A stretch of 64,000 nt of DNA from Hydra vulgaris. Taxonomy: Eukaryota > Cnidaria > Hydrozoa > Anthoathecata > Hydridae. A program made the position numbers and the translations under genes. The DNA is taken from positions 5,366,001-5,430,000 of the forward strand of contig NC_088926.1 of the NCBI RefSeq assembly GCF_038396675.1, in the 5' to 3' direction. The notes beneath the pieces are model-generated. The model saw only the letters and a program-made list of their open reading frames with translations. It had not been told where the DNA came from and searched no databases. Numbering within the stretch: position 1 is the stretch's first letter; every line of letters starts with the position of its first letter. Positions 1 through 14,330 of the stretch are shown here, in pieces.

Positions 1-2507
<2,507 letters not shown>

Positions 2508-2766
2508 TTTTGTAAAATAAATACTTCAATAAAATTCTTAGCACAAGTACATTTAAAAATAATTTTACTTTACATAGATAATTACAAACGTAAATAATTA
2601 TGTTATTTGTTATCATCATAATCATAATCATCAGCATCAGCAAATAGTGTTTTTATACACGAATAGGGAATACTGAACAGCAATTTTTTAAATTTGGGTT
2701 ATAAAGTTCAACACATAGTACAATTTGTTAAAATTTACCGATCTAAAAATAAGATAATAGCTTACT

Positions 2767-3081
2767 ATTCAATAAGCGAATAGTGTTATTCGATAAGCAA
2801 ATAGTGCTATTCTATAAGTGAATAGCGCTATTCGATAAGCGAATAGTGCTATCCGATAAGCGAATAGTGATATTCGATAAGCGAATAGCGCTATTCGATA
2901 AGCGAATAGCGCTATTCGATAAGCGAATAGTGCTATCCGATAAGTGAATAGTGATATTCGATAAGCGAATAGTGCTATTCGATAAGCGAATAGTACTATT
3001 CAATAAGCGAATAGTACTATTCGCTTATCAAATAGTACTATTTGATAAGCGAATAGTACTATTTGATAAGCTAACAAACTA
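2767..3081. repeat. 21-bp palindromic minisatellite upstream of SHQ1
   Basis: About 15 copies of a 21-bp unit (ATTCGATAAGCGAATAGTGC + T). Each contains an inner palindrome such as GAATAGCGCTATTC. The first 12 copies run one way and the last few are turned around (from about 3019). Because 21 is a multiple of 3, both strands stay open as a 7-residue repeat (NSTIRLS on the minus strand), which is not evidence of a gene. It starts 260 bp upstream of the SHQ1 ATG. Confidence 0.9.
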
Positions 3082-5080
3082 TTCGCCCATCAAACAAACT
3101 GTTGAAATGCTATTCCTGCTAACGAAAAGCTTGTCATTGCTCAAAATTGAAAAATGACAAAGCCCTTAATCAGCAGTATAGAAAACTTTGGGATGTGTCT
3201 GCGTTAAAACACTTCATTAAAATTTTAAATTCTTGACAAACAAAAGTAAACTTCTCTGCGCAAGACTAGATTATTTCTGAAAACAATATGTGTGTGTGTG
3301 TGTATGTAGTTAACAACTTTGATTGACTTTTTATTAAAGAAATTATAAATAGAAGCTAAATTCAAAATTAAAATTGAAAAAGTTATATTGTAATTATATC
3401 AAAATTATATTTTAATTATAGAGAATTTAATATTAAAAGTGCAAAATTTTACAATATCTAAAAAAAATTTCTTTTTTTTTTAATTTCTCAACCAAAAACT
3501 TAATCAACTTTTAAAGAATTTTGAATTGTACTTATTAATCTAATTAACTTATTATTATATACTTTTATTATATTATATTATTATTATTTTTATTATTATT
3601 ATTACTATTATTATTATTATTATATACTTCCAACAACTTAACTTATAAGTATTCATAATTTATTAAAGTAGTTACCATTATTGAAGTGTATAAATAATCA
3701 CAACAGTATGCAAAAAAGTAGAAGTATTCACACAAAAAGTTAAAGAACAAAAATAATAATAATAACAAGCTAAAGTTAAATGAAATAATAAATTAATAAA
3801 TATTTAAATGGATTGTTATCGTATAAAATATTTATCTGCTGAATACAAAATTTCATTACAAAATTCAGCACCCTTTAACTATTAGTCAAAAAAACTACTG
3901 AACAGATTTTTTTAATTTCTTTTTACACAATTAAACTGACTAAATTATTTATCTAAACCCATCCCATCAACCCATCATTCAGTTTTTATTTAAGGGCCCA
4001 TTTTGTGGTCCCTTAGATAAAAATTGAATATTTTTGTGAGTACTTGACATAATCTGTATTTTAAGTTGCTTTTTTTTAAACTGCTTCCTCCTTTTTCTTA
4101 AAATCTTCATCTGAATCTAATTTCTTGCCTAAATTGACCAATTTCAAGACTTCTTTGCTCAGGACAATTTGGAGTACTTTCTTCCTTAGATATAGTGTTG
4201 TAACCATGAATTATGTAAGATGAATTCTTATCTTACATAATGCATGGTGCGATTTTTAAACACAAAAGCAGCTTTATTTCAGTCTAAATATACTTAAATT
4301 TGTTGTTGTAATTAGTAAAAAATGATTTTTGCAATAGGTTTTATTGTCTTCAATAATACACAAACTTTCTCAGTTTAAAAGTTTATACATTTTTTTTAAC
4401 AAAAAATTGCTTTAATTTTTCCAGCAATGTATAGCTTTGGAGTTTTCTTTTTATGGTATGCTTTGGTATTGAATCATGATATTCTTGATATTTATGTCTT
4501 TTATCAAGCTTATCAAAGCTTGGCCGCACTTAAATTTTCTGCACTTTAGTTATATCTCTCTGCAAATGACATGAATTTTAGTTTGATGGAGCAAATGATT
4601 TTTTTCTGCTTGCTTTTCTTTCAATAGAATTAAGTTTTTTTATATCAATACAAAATAAATCTAACTGAAGATTGAGCAACACCAGTAATTTTGAAATTTT
4701 TTCTCTATTTAATGTTTATTTACTTATTTAACCTGATAACAATGATAACCAATACTCAACATTAATACAACTAAACATTAACACATTAACTTCCTTGCGC
4801 AAAAAAATTTTATAATCTTATATTTATTTTTAATTAATAAACAATTTAAGTGTGCTGAATTTTATTGTGTTCTAATTGAAATATTGTATATACTTCAATT
4901 ATCATAATAATATTTACCTTATATTGCAAACATATGATCATTTGTTTTTACAACTTAACAATCATATATTGCTTTAACAGCAACTTTATTATTTTTGCTG
5001 TAAAACTTGCTTTTATAAACTTTATTCAAAGTTTTAAAAATATTAGAAAAATAGACAAATATATTTAAAAAAATCAAAAT
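3082..5080. other. AT-rich intergenic stretch, SHQ1 to Asterix
   Basis: No exon, RNA gene or transposon was recognised. It holds a TG tract (3290-3306), an ATT/TTA microsatellite (3540-3626) and runs of A and T. The only other point is a short open stretch on the minus strand (4073-4175) that looks protein-like but has no matching family or splice context. Confidence 0.5.
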
Positions 5081-5085
5081 GAATT

Positions 5086-5091
5086 TTTATT
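5086..5091 (-). promoter_or_regulatory. AATAAA poly(A) signal of Asterix
   Basis: AATAAA on the minus strand, 57 bases after the Asterix stop codon, in the expected place for cleavage and polyadenylation. Confidence 0.65.
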
Positions 5092-5148
5092 CAATTTAAA
5101 AGTATACATAAAATTGATTTGACATTAAATAATTTGATTTATCATTTG

Positions 5149-5457
5149 CTACCAACTAACTGCCATCGGCTGTGGGTTTTGTAAATATGACATCACAATT
5201 GCAGAAACAGATAATAAAAAACTGCTAAACATTTGCCTAGCATCTTCTGAAGCTCTTGAGTTTGCAAAGCTAATAAACGAACAATACACAGCTGCCCATG
5301 CAGCCCATTTCAGTCTCATCATTAAACCACACATACTAAAAACCATTCCCAATAGATTGAGATAGTCAGCTATTGGGTCATCACCAGGTTTATTAGAGGA
5401 AGGCTTGTAACGATAAATACGATTTGGACGTCTTGGATCGCTTGACAGATTGCTCAT
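5149..5457 (-). CDS. WDR83OS: Asterix / WDR83OS, PAT complex subunit
   Basis: Small ER membrane protein. With CCDC47 it forms the PAT complex, which shields newly inserted transmembrane helices of multipass proteins. The 102-residue frame is complete in one exon. Landmarks: [14 protein letters not shown] at the N-terminus; [20 protein letters not shown] leading into hydrophobic segments; [18 protein letters not shown]; and a C-terminal MSYLQNPQP block. The family is about 106 residues and matches along its whole length. I start at the ATG of MSNLSSDP (5455-5457). An in-frame ATG 9 codons upstream (5484) is also open but adds residues the family lacks. The rc TTAAGTATAG just before the start could be a trans- or cis-splice acceptor. 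A (TA)n tract lies 30 bp upstream. Confidence 0.95.
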   Translation of the reverse strand: MSNLSSDPRRPNRIYRYKPSSNKPGDDPIADYLNLLGMVFSMCGLMMRLKWAAWAAVYCSFISFANSRASEDARQMFSSFLLSVSAIVMSYLQNPQPMAVSW

Positions 5458-5485
5458 TGTAGTTTTATCTATACTTAAATACATA

Positions 5486-5488
<3 letters not shown>

Positions 5489-5578
<90 letters not shown>
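5489..5578. repeat. (TA)n microsatellite
   Basis: About 45 uninterrupted TA units immediately upstream of the Asterix 5' end. Confidence 0.95.
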
Positions 5579-5579
<1 letters not shown>

Positions 5580-5584
<5 letters not shown>

Positions 5585-7010
5585 ATATGGTAAATCCATT
5601 AAAGATATCTATTAAAATCAGGTATCTGCAATGGGATTAGTTCTTATAATAACTAAGGATTTAAGTTGATAAAATGTTGTAAGACAATAATAGGGGTAAA
5701 AAATGTTTTATTATCTCTAATAAACAATTTTTAGCTTTCACAACCAAGATTTTAAAATAGAAAATTGTCTCAAATTTTTATATTTTAGACAAAATATTAT
5801 TCCAATATAATTGCCATGTTTGAATCTAAATTTAAATTTAAAAATAGTCCAATGAATGATAAAATATGATAAAGCTTTTTGATTTTATCCTTAGCTTTTT
5901 ATAGGTTACATTTAAAAGAGATATACAAAAATATATAATTATATTATTTATAAATAAAGATAGTTCTTCAGATAGATAAATATCTTGATTCTAATAACAA
6001 TTACTGTAAATTTTTTGAACAAATGCGACACTTATTGTTTACAACTTTCGTCGGCCTCCAACATTTTACGCGCAATTTACGGAAGCTTTACCGATTATAC
6101 CAATGATCACTATAATAATTATCATTAAGATCAGCGGTTCTAATGAGATTCCCTTACAAAGAAATCTCATTTGAACGGTTCAGTTGGAAATCACAAAAGC
6201 GTCTTAGTGACGTCTATAATTTAAGTCATGCAATTTTGGACCCCCTTCCCCCTCTCTCGTCAGAACATCGTAACTCTTAAGTAACAAGCCCCGACGAGAC
6301 GTGACAAAATCACCCATTCCCCTAGAGCGTTGCGTAATTTATAGGTGAGCTCTTATTACAAACAGTGTCTGATAGTGGGTTTTGTGACTAACACCCTCAC
6401 TCAAGTTTTCTAATTTATGAAATTTTAAATGTGACTGACTTCATAGTCGTAGTTTCTTTCATGTACTTTAATAAATATTCTTACAATATTTATATATTAA
6501 TAGAAATATTGTAAGAATATTTTTTTAAGTACATTAATAAGCTTTAGTAATTATTAATTTTTTTTTTTTAAATTATTAAATTGATCAATGAAAAAAAGAT
6601 AATCCATACATCATTGGAGAGGTTATAATATTGGCTGCTAAAAAGTAAAAATAAAAAAATGATCTGAAAACTACTATTACTACTATTTTTGTGCATTAAT
6701 AGTAAAAAACTCTTTACAAAAATACTAAATTCAACTTTGATTTGAAATTAAAAAAGTATTCCTATTTGTTTTTTATATATTTTTTGATATTTTCTTAGTC
6801 GGTAGTGTTTACTAGCTACCCTGTGAAGTGTGGCTTCGATCTATGATGCTCTTTAGTTAGCTAAATTGTTTTTGCGGGTCTTGGTATGTGGCCAACTAAC
6901 CGGAGGAGGATAAACCACAATACCTTAAAAAAGTTGCGCATTTCTAAGAAATAGATGTAAAAACAAAATGCGAGCAGGAAATGAATTTACGACTTTCATT
7001 TAGGAAAAAA
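5580..7010. other. intergenic stretch upstream of Asterix, with MITE-like remnant
   Basis: No exon recognised. 6205-6356 is GC-richer and ends in GCGTAATTTATAGGTGAGCT then CTTA. That resembles the right end of the MITE at 40982-41404 (ACGTAATGTATAGGCGGCCC). It also has a C-rich block (6240-6257). I read it as a decayed copy of that MITE family, without a definable left end. Confidence 0.4.
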
Positions 7011-7094
7011 AGTTTACCTTTGACCACTTTAAGAAAAAAAAAGTACGACATAATACAACGTATGAAAATTGGCTCTGCCTATAAAATTTCAAAA

Positions 7095-7139
7095 TATTGA
7101 AAAAAAAATTAAGCACTTTAAAATCATGTTTGATCACCG
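7095..7139 (+). pseudogene. Tc1-like transposase, N-terminal piece before the insertion
   Basis: The frame KHFKIMFDH runs to the insertion point and, after removing the 3584-bp element plus one CACCG copy, continues without a break into RNKVSQKEAGQKFKCSKALI at 10726 onwards. This is the helix-turn-helix part of a Tc1/mariner-type transposase. See the entry at 10724-11450. Confidence 0.55.
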
Positions 7140-7622
7140 CACAGTGGTTTGAAATAATCAAAAAGTGCCATTAATTCAAGATTTGTGAAAATCCGATATA
7201 AAAAGTTCTGATTATGCAAGATTGTTGCAAATTAGTCATATTTTCATGTTCTGAAAGAATTAATTTTTTTAAACCACTTGGCCCTTACCCGCAGATGCTC
7301 AAAGTTGCCATTTTTTAAAGAACATTTATTTAGTGAAAAAGCAATAATTTCGAACTTTTATTTTATTTCTTAAACCGCACCTGTGATGTATGTTTCTGTA
7401 AAAATCTGAATACGTAGGGATTGATATGAACCGCATTCTGTATATTTCTGTAAAAATCTGAATACGTATGGATAAACTTCGACCCTTCTTCTTATAATCC
7501 AATATAGGTTGTGATGCCACCCGGACCCGCCCAAGAATAACTATTTTCAATTTAAAAATGTTTCTGCTTAAAATGAATTTTTTTTTTTTTTAACATAAAA
7601 CATGATAGTCATTTTCATTCAG
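7140..7622. repeat. left terminal inverted repeat
   Basis: Pairs with 10138-10723. Conserved blocks include the terminal CACAGTGGTTTGAAATAATC, CGCAGATGCTCAAAGTTGCC, a repeated TCTGTAAAAATCTGAATACG, and a GC-rich CCCGGACCCGCCCAA. Confidence 0.88.
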
Positions 7623-8008
7623 TGCTAAAAATGATTCTCTAATTTTATTTCTCATATATTCCTTAACATACATAAAATAAAATTATTAGATTAAAAATAT
7701 AATCAAAAAAATTGATTTTTTTTAAAAAGTACAAAGAGATTTTCCCTAAGTATGGGGACTTGTGGAATAAGAAAAAAACATGCAAAATAGAAGCACTGAT
7801 ATCATTTAATAATAATGGTTTCGAATGATTTTAATTAAAAGTAAATTTCGTAGTTATAGCTGAGTATTTATTCGCTATCGGATAAACTGCTATCGGCTCC
7901 AATATCAACGCAATCTAATTGTCGATAAACATGAATTAGTTCAGGTAAAACCTCTTAATCGACATCCTTACTTCTTGTGGAATTTTCAATCAATAAAAGT
8001 GGCAATAC

Positions 8009-9906
8009 CTATTCTGGTAGTACTGATTTACATACAGACTTCAAACGACTTTTCAAAATAATGCTGTAAATATAAGAATCTGATTTTTCTAAACCTCGAC
8101 AAAAAAAATCAGTTAAGTTGTTAATTCTTAAGGTTTTTTTTGCATGATCCATACGATCTTTTCTATGGCATTTGCAAAGACTTTCTCCAGCATTTTCGGC
8201 AAAAGTTCCAACTGGCAAAATTAATTCAACCATAATTTGAGCTCCGTTAGCTAACACTTTATGAACACAAGTAGGAAAATTATACCATGATTATATTTCT
8301 TATTGATAATTAAAACTGTTTTTAGACAATTTGATTGGATCAATTGAAATTTGACAAGACAAACATATTAATATTGTTTTTAAATGGACAATAAGATTTA
8401 TATCTATATCCAAAATTTTTGATAACAATATTGAATCAGAAATAGCTTGCCGTGCAGTATTGTCATTATTAGATGAACCAGTGCCACCTGGACGGGGTTT
8501 GTGCACTTGTAAATTTAATTTTTTCCAAAATGATTTTTGTATAAGACTTTTTCGAACTTTTACATAACCTTTATTTATTTTTCGTTTTGCCTGCCATTGC
8601 TTAATATCTAATTTGTACGACAAATGAAGGAGAGTTTCAATGAAACGGATCCAACAATGAAGTGGTCTTATTCCAAAGAGTAAAAATGCTTTCTCAGTGT
8701 TAAATAATTTATTTGTGTAGTTTCCAATGTGACTCATTTCCGTAGGTGTTGCTTTACAAAGCGGCACAATTGTTATGACCGTGTTTCAGTGATTTCCGCT
8801 TGACTATTAAAAATACAGAGTTTTTGGTATTAAGAACTTTTCCATTTGGTAGTCATATTGTGATATCAGAAAGTTCATTTATTTGTCGTTCAACAAAAAG
8901 ATTTGCTTCGAAAATAAGTTCTTTACTTTCTTTTACATACTTTAAGATCATTGGTCTGAAAAATCATTTTATTAGGAGTTGGATTTGCCCAAAACACATC
9001 CCAGTCATATGTTTGAGGTCTTAAAGGTACAATGGTAACAGAAAAAAGCGAATCATCTGATAAACTTTCAAGTAAATCATCGAACTTTTGATTGAATTGG
9101 GAAAAATTACTGGCTTCATCAAATCCCCAATTTACAACAAAAATCAACTCAACCATGTCCTTTTCTTTATTAGTAATTTTAGATACAATTTGCGCCTCTT
9201 GTGATTCTACTATTCTTTGAACAGTATGCATTAGAAGATTTCGTAATGGCACATTTGCCTCCTTGTCAGAGATGTGCATATTTTTCGGTCTACATTTTTT
9301 TTAGATTCCAGAATATCGCTGTAAAGCGGATAAATATTTGCACCTCTCTCTTTGCTTTCTAATCTTATCGCCATGTACTAAGATTTAGTAAAATCATAAT
9401 TTAATAGAAAAGCAAGTCCCTCTTCTGGAGACATTTTCTTTATTTCTTTGTCAATGTTTTTATTGATATTATACGCCAATTGTTAATCTTGTAGAATGCA
9501 CATGATTTTTTTCTAAGTTCTTATTACCTATTTGTTTGGCTGTGTATCTTGCTGTTTTGAGTATATACTTTGTATCATATCAACTTTTTCAGACAGATTA
9601 GAATTTGTTATTCTTTTAGCTCGTTTTCCTTTGTCTTTAAAAGGCAATGTTTGCCGCCCTTTCTTTAATTCTGGCGTTTCTAATACGTTTGAGAGTTTCC
9701 AGATAACTTCTTTAAATTCAAAATTAAATTCATGTTCTAACCAGGAAGCTAACTTTCTATGAAATTTATACTTGGAGTATTGAACATCCTTTATTTTGTT
9801 TGTACGTGGCTTGTAATGTTAATAACTTTTTTTCTAATTCTTTATCTTGAGCACCTTCAATTTTCATAACATTCTTCTTCTCCGAAAATTGCAAACATTC
9901 CGACAT
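8009..9906 (-). pseudogene. decayed transposon protein with HKPRPGGTGSSNNDNTAR motif
   Basis: Starts at an ATG at 9904-9906 (MSECLQFSEKK) and ends at a TAG at 8009. Several frames must be joined. Pieces in order: a Lys-rich N-terminus; KLASWLEHEFNFEFKEVIWK (about 9745); ELIFVVNWGFDEASNFSQF (about 9150); IVPLRPQTYDWDVFWANPTP; GIRPLHCWIRFIETLLHLSY (about 8660); HKPRPGGTGSSNNDNTAR (about 8480); then VHKVLANGAQIMVELILPVG (about 8230). These blocks recur in unnamed proteins of cnidarians and insects that I know only as hypothetical, multi-copy and transposon-like. The frame is broken at least three times, so this copy is dead. I assume it is the transposase because it is the only gene between the repeats. 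No DDE triad could be assigned. Confidence 0.65.
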
Positions 9907-10137
9907 TTTAATATCACAAAAGAAATAAAATCTTTGTTCTTTAACTTCATTAAAGACAATTTGTACTTTATTGTTTATTTACACAACTTTAAATTAACAA
10001 AAAGATTTTTTGTAAATTCTTTCATTTTGCAAAAGCTTTTGAGGTTATATTAATTTAAAGGAAGTATTTTAAGGTTATATTAATAGTAAGTCTTTAAGTT
10101 ACCACAAAGATATCTTTTTATGACAATATAATGCAAT

Positions 10138-10723
10138 TTGATTGAAAATGACAGTCGTGTTTTACGTAAAAAAAAAAAATCAATTTAAGTAGAAACATTT
10201 TTAAATTGAAAATAGTTTTCTTTGGGCGGGTCCGGGCGGCATCAAAACCTATATTGGCTTAAAAGAAGAAGAGTCGAAGTTTATCCATACGTATTCAGAT
10301 TTTTACAGAAACATACAGAATTTAATAAAAGTCACATTCAAACATGCTATTATTTCCAAGTCTAAAAAGTTATCTTTCTCTGCATTTTTACAGCATGAAA
10401 TGTAATTTTATAAATAATTTAACAATAAACTTTGAAAGCCTGTTTAATATTCTTCCGATTGATATAATATATGGAGGTTCACAGGTGTGGTTTAAGAAAT
10501 AAAATAAAAGTTTGAAATTATTGCTTTTTCACTAAATAATTGTTCTTTAAAAAATGGCAACTTTGAGCATCTGCGGGGAAGAGCCAAGTGGTCTAAAAAA
10601 TAAGTTCTTTCAGAACATGAAAATATGACTAATTCGCAACAATCTTGCATAATCAGAACTTTTTTATCGGATTTTCACAAATCTTGAATTAATGGCACTT
10701 TTTGATTATTTCAAACCACTGTG
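10138..10723. repeat. right terminal inverted repeat
   Basis: Inverted partner of 7140-7622. It holds GGGCGGGTCCGGGCGGCATC near its inner end and ends CAAACCACTGTG at 10723, followed by the CACCG target duplication. Confidence 0.88.
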
Positions 10724-11450
10724 CACCGTAATAAGGTTTCCCAAAAGGAAGCTGGTCAAAAATTTAAATGTAGCAAAGCACTGATTAGTTACTCGTCATA
10801 AAAAAAGAGCAGCATCCGTTTCTATAATACGAAAAAGATAACGATGCAAAATAATGACCAGAAAGAAAGAATTTGCAAAGGATGTGATTGTTTGTAGCAA
10901 AATTTTGTATGGAAATTGTGCATCATTGACGATGAACATTCTTTTACTTTGGCTCGCAGCGCAACCAAGTGCAATCATATTTTTTTACTCAACCAATATT
11001 GAACAAACTCCTGCGCGGTTAAATATAGAAAAACTGCAATTGCGTCTAGTTGTGCTTTTCTGATAAAGGGGTGTTAAAACCGCAATTTATTCTCTGTGAC
11101 CTTGTAGTTAACCAAAATCTTTTCTCGGAACATTGCATCAAAAGCGATTAGTGTCTTTTATTAAAGAATATCACAGAGATGACTAAAACTTATTTTGTCC
11201 TAACCTCGTTTCATTGCATTATGTTAAAACAGTGACGTCATTCTTTAAAAATAATTCCATAAATTATGTGACCAAAGTTGATAACCCGCCAAACATACCA
11301 TAATGTTGTCCAATTTTTTTGAGTATTTTGAAAAAAATCGTCTATGCAAAAAATAGGCAGGCAAGATATCTGAAACAACTTCAAATTTGGATAAATTCCT
11401 GCCACATAAAAAGTTGACAAGAACCTCTTAAAAAATGTAGTCAAGTCAAT
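10724..11450 (+). pseudogene. Tc1-like transposase remnant (C-terminal bulk)
   Basis: Continues the frame broken at 7139. Reads RNKVSQKEAGQKFKCSKALI at once (HTH). Later LHQKRLVSFIKEYHRDD and FCPNLVSLHYVKTVTSFF fall in the region before and around the second catalytic Asp. VDNPPNIP is followed by ILKKIVYAKNRQARYLKQLQ, covering the region of the third acidic residue. That last residue is lost: the block reads P-stop-CCPIF. Many stops and frame changes. The element at 7140-10723 inserted into it, so this is the older of the two. Confidence 0.65.
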
Positions 11451-13380
11451 TCGTTTTCAAATTCAAAAATCAGAAATAATTAACTGGTAGAAGAAGTTTA
11501 AAGGTAATACTAATAAAATACTAAATACTCTATACAAATACATTTTTGTTAAACTGGTAGCTTAAAATTTTAAAAAGTAATAGCCACTTTACATTTTTTT
11601 AAATTTCACTGATTTCTATTGAACACTCGTTCTTCAGGTCCAAACAATAATTTATTGAATTGCACAATGTCACAGAACAGTAGATTCTGTAGACCAATTA
11701 TGCTGGAGTATATAAAAGAAAAAAAAAGAGGATTTATTAAAAGTTATTGAGGTAAAATTATTGAGGAAAAAAAAATTCTTAGTTATTCATGTTTAATTAT
11801 TCAACATTAATTATTCATGTTAAATTACTCAGAAAAACTTTAGAAATTGATCAGGAAATTAATACTAGGTTGCATAGCATTCAATTGCAATAAATCAGCA
11901 CATGTACTAGCACATGGTGGTAAAATTATCAATAATTCAGAAGCAGCTGAATCTCGACATTAAACGCATGTAGTATGAACATGGATGTAGTATGAACATA
12001 GATGACCTATATTTAAATGTGGACAACGTTAACATAAATCTAGAATTAGATGATGACGAATGTATGAGGATAGATGTAGCCAAATAAGGTTCTAAACTGT
12101 GTATAATGTATAACTTTATAGTCTTTTGTTTACGATGTAAGTTTCTTAAATATATATTAAAAACTGCAATGATTAGGCTCCAGTTATTAAACATGGAAGC
12201 AAAAATACCCCGAAAATTCCTTGCACCCCAAACGTGAGGGGAATAAACTATTAAATAATTTTTGTTTTATCAATATTTACTTGTCCAACTTACATACATA
12301 CTTGGCCCAATTTTTTTTTCTTTTTTCTAAAACATATATTTACGCTCAATGATGTTAGAAAACAATATAAAACTACACTTTTCAACTTGAAAATAATTTT
12401 AAATCCATAAAAAAATAATTCTCTTAGAAATTATTTGAGTTTTTTTTTTTTAAATTTGAAAAAAGTATTGCAAATACGTTAATTTGACGTATTATTTTTT
12501 ACAAAGTAAGCATGCAAAAATAATCACTTAACAAATTATTAATTAAAAACTAAGCTCTGTTACATAATCAAATATTGCCTCCTTTTTATATTACTAAAAA
12601 TGAAAAAAATGTATAATAATATTACAAAATGGTTTTAACCCAGCGGGCACATGTACTTTCATTGTACGTAGAATGTGTATCCAAAGCACGTCCGTCCGCT
12701 CGTGAACTTAAAATGAACCTTTAAAATTAGTTTTAAATAAATCGAACCCAAATAGCAACTAAACTAAAAATATTTATATAAGCTTAGCCGTACACATAAT
12801 AAAATTCGTCGTTATCATCTACTATAATTGTAGCTTTATACGATTTTAATTTTTATAACTTAATTCTTAAATTAATCTGCGGAAGACAAACAAACGTGTT
12901 TTTCCAAGTGATGAGACCATTGCAAATGAAACGACAATAGTTAGACGAAAACTTTGCAAATCCATGATAGATCAAGAATGTCTTTGTCCATGATAAATAA
13001 ATGGAAAACAAAGTTTGAAGATGGATTGACCAAGTTTAGACTCTAGAGAGGATTCAATTCCGAAGAAAATGATCTAGATCTAAACAAATTATTGTCGTTT
13101 GTATACCAAGATATATACCAAAAAAATACTGCTGATACAGAATGAAATGAGCTTGGCTTTTCTTGATGCTACTACTAAACAATAGATATGCGCTGTCTCT
13201 CTTTTTCATTGTATTGAAAACTAACATTGATTACCATATTGGGAACGATGGCTGTCTAAAGGATAATGGTGTAGCATGGTAAAAAATGACAATTATTTAG
13301 TTGCATTTAATTGTGTATACAAAAGGTTGTTCGTAAATAATAAAAACCAAAATTTTTATACTCTTATTTGAGTGGGCGTG
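11451..13380. other. AT-rich stretch without recognised genes
   Basis: No exon or RNA gene seen. 11930-12110 (plus) holds a short acidic frame ending NINLELDDDECMRIDVAK-stop that may be the tail of a lost transposon protein. 12642-12720 begins CCAGCGGGCACATGTACTTT and contains TCATTGTACGTA. It matches, inverted, 24290-24345, so both are fragments of one dispersed repeat family. Confidence 0.4.
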
Positions 13381-13387
13381 ATATAAT

Positions 13388-13500
13388 AGTAGATATCGAA
13401 AAAATTTTACAATCCCGGCCCGTAGCAACGATAGGGTGGGGGGGAAGGAAGGGGGAGGCAGCAGGGGTATTTGTTCTCCTCCCCCCCCCCCCCCTTCCTT
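13388..13500. repeat. GC-rich left inverted repeat flanking the CR1 region
   Basis: Contains GATATCGAAAAAATTTTACA, CCCGGCCCGTAGCAACGAT, then poly-G/C tracts (13436-13498). The reverse complement of 19215-19322 carries the same order: AATATCAAAAAATATTGTTT, GCCCGTAGGAAC, then GAAGGGGCGGGGCAGGGG. Likely the two ends of an older DNA element that now encloses the LINE. Confidence 0.45.
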
Positions 13501-14165
13501 TAGTTTTTCAAATAAATAATTTTGAAGTTAGTTTTTAATAAAAAGCAAACGGTTACAAATTAAGAAATAAAGGAAACAAAAGGATCGAAAGGACCTAATT
13601 TGTTATTTGACAACAAACTTTGGCTTAACAAATTTTGGCTCTTTTTTTGACGGGAAAAAAAAATGGCGGCAGGTCGCTCGATTTCGGACTAGAATGATAA
13701 AAATTAAATTTTTAATATTTTATGTTTATTATTTACCCTTAATATTCTAAATAGTGCAGTGATTGCTTTGGATGCTTGACTTTGATTTTAAAACTGATTC
13801 GCTGAAGTGAGATTACAGAAAGCTAAGAGAGTTACATTAATATTTTGTTTCAAATCAGACTGGCTGTTCTGCACTTTGGCGTAAAGTATTGTTTTGACGT
13901 AAAGCAGTATTACTTTGTTTATTTACTTTATTCAAATTTTATTTACTTATTCAACTGTTTCACAACAAACTCATTACAGTGGTTCTCCTTTTTCTCAAGT
14001 CATTTTCAATCAGTTAAAGAGAATCTTGTGGCGATAAATAATTTCCTTCAATTAGTCAAGATAAAAATTAAAAATTACTCCAGTTTTAAATTTTTGCTGT
14101 TGTTCAATATTAACTTTTATTACTTCTATTAAAATACTCATAATTTGATCTATATATTACTCCAT

Positions 14166-14330
14166 AGTATATAAATTATCTATATTATATGTATATATTT
14201 TGATTGCATGTTTGTTTTATGATTATATATATGTGCATACTTATGTATGGATATATTTATATGTATATGTATGTATATATATGTGTGTGTAGATATGTAT
14301 GTATATATTTATATGTATATATAAGTTTTA
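14166..14330. repeat. mixed TA/TG microsatellite
   Basis: Irregular TATATG/TGTATA repeats in the leader of the CR1-like element. The short frames here are simple-sequence artefacts. Confidence 0.7.

Larger units (their letters stand above)
7140..10723 (-). mobile_element. DNA transposon with 0.5-kb terminal inverted repeats, family unassigned
   Basis: Left end CACAGTGGTTTGAAATAATC at 7140. The right end is its reverse complement, finishing at 10723. Both are flanked by CACCG (7135-7139 and 10724-10728), a 5-bp target duplication. The inverted repeats run inward for about 480 bp (7140-7622) and 586 bp (10138-10723). The right copy has about 100-150 extra bases near 10320-10480. The core (7623-10137) carries one decayed minus-strand gene. 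It sits inside an older Tc1-like transposase, which fixes both boundaries. Long repeats, CACAGTGG termini and a 5-bp duplication do not let me name a superfamily. Confidence 0.88.

Noticed and set aside
2812-3157. Repeat-protein frames on both strands (NSTIRLS and FDKRIVL repeats)
   Set aside because: Produced by a 21-bp minisatellite whose length is a multiple of 3; no start context, splice sites or family.
4073-4175. Minus-strand peptide with LSKEVLKLVNLGKKLDSDED
   Set aside because: Looks protein-like, but too short, with no splice context and no known family; cannot be supported.
8800-9024. Plus-strand frame MTIKNTEFLVLRTF
   Set aside because: Antisense shadow of the decayed minus-strand transposon protein.
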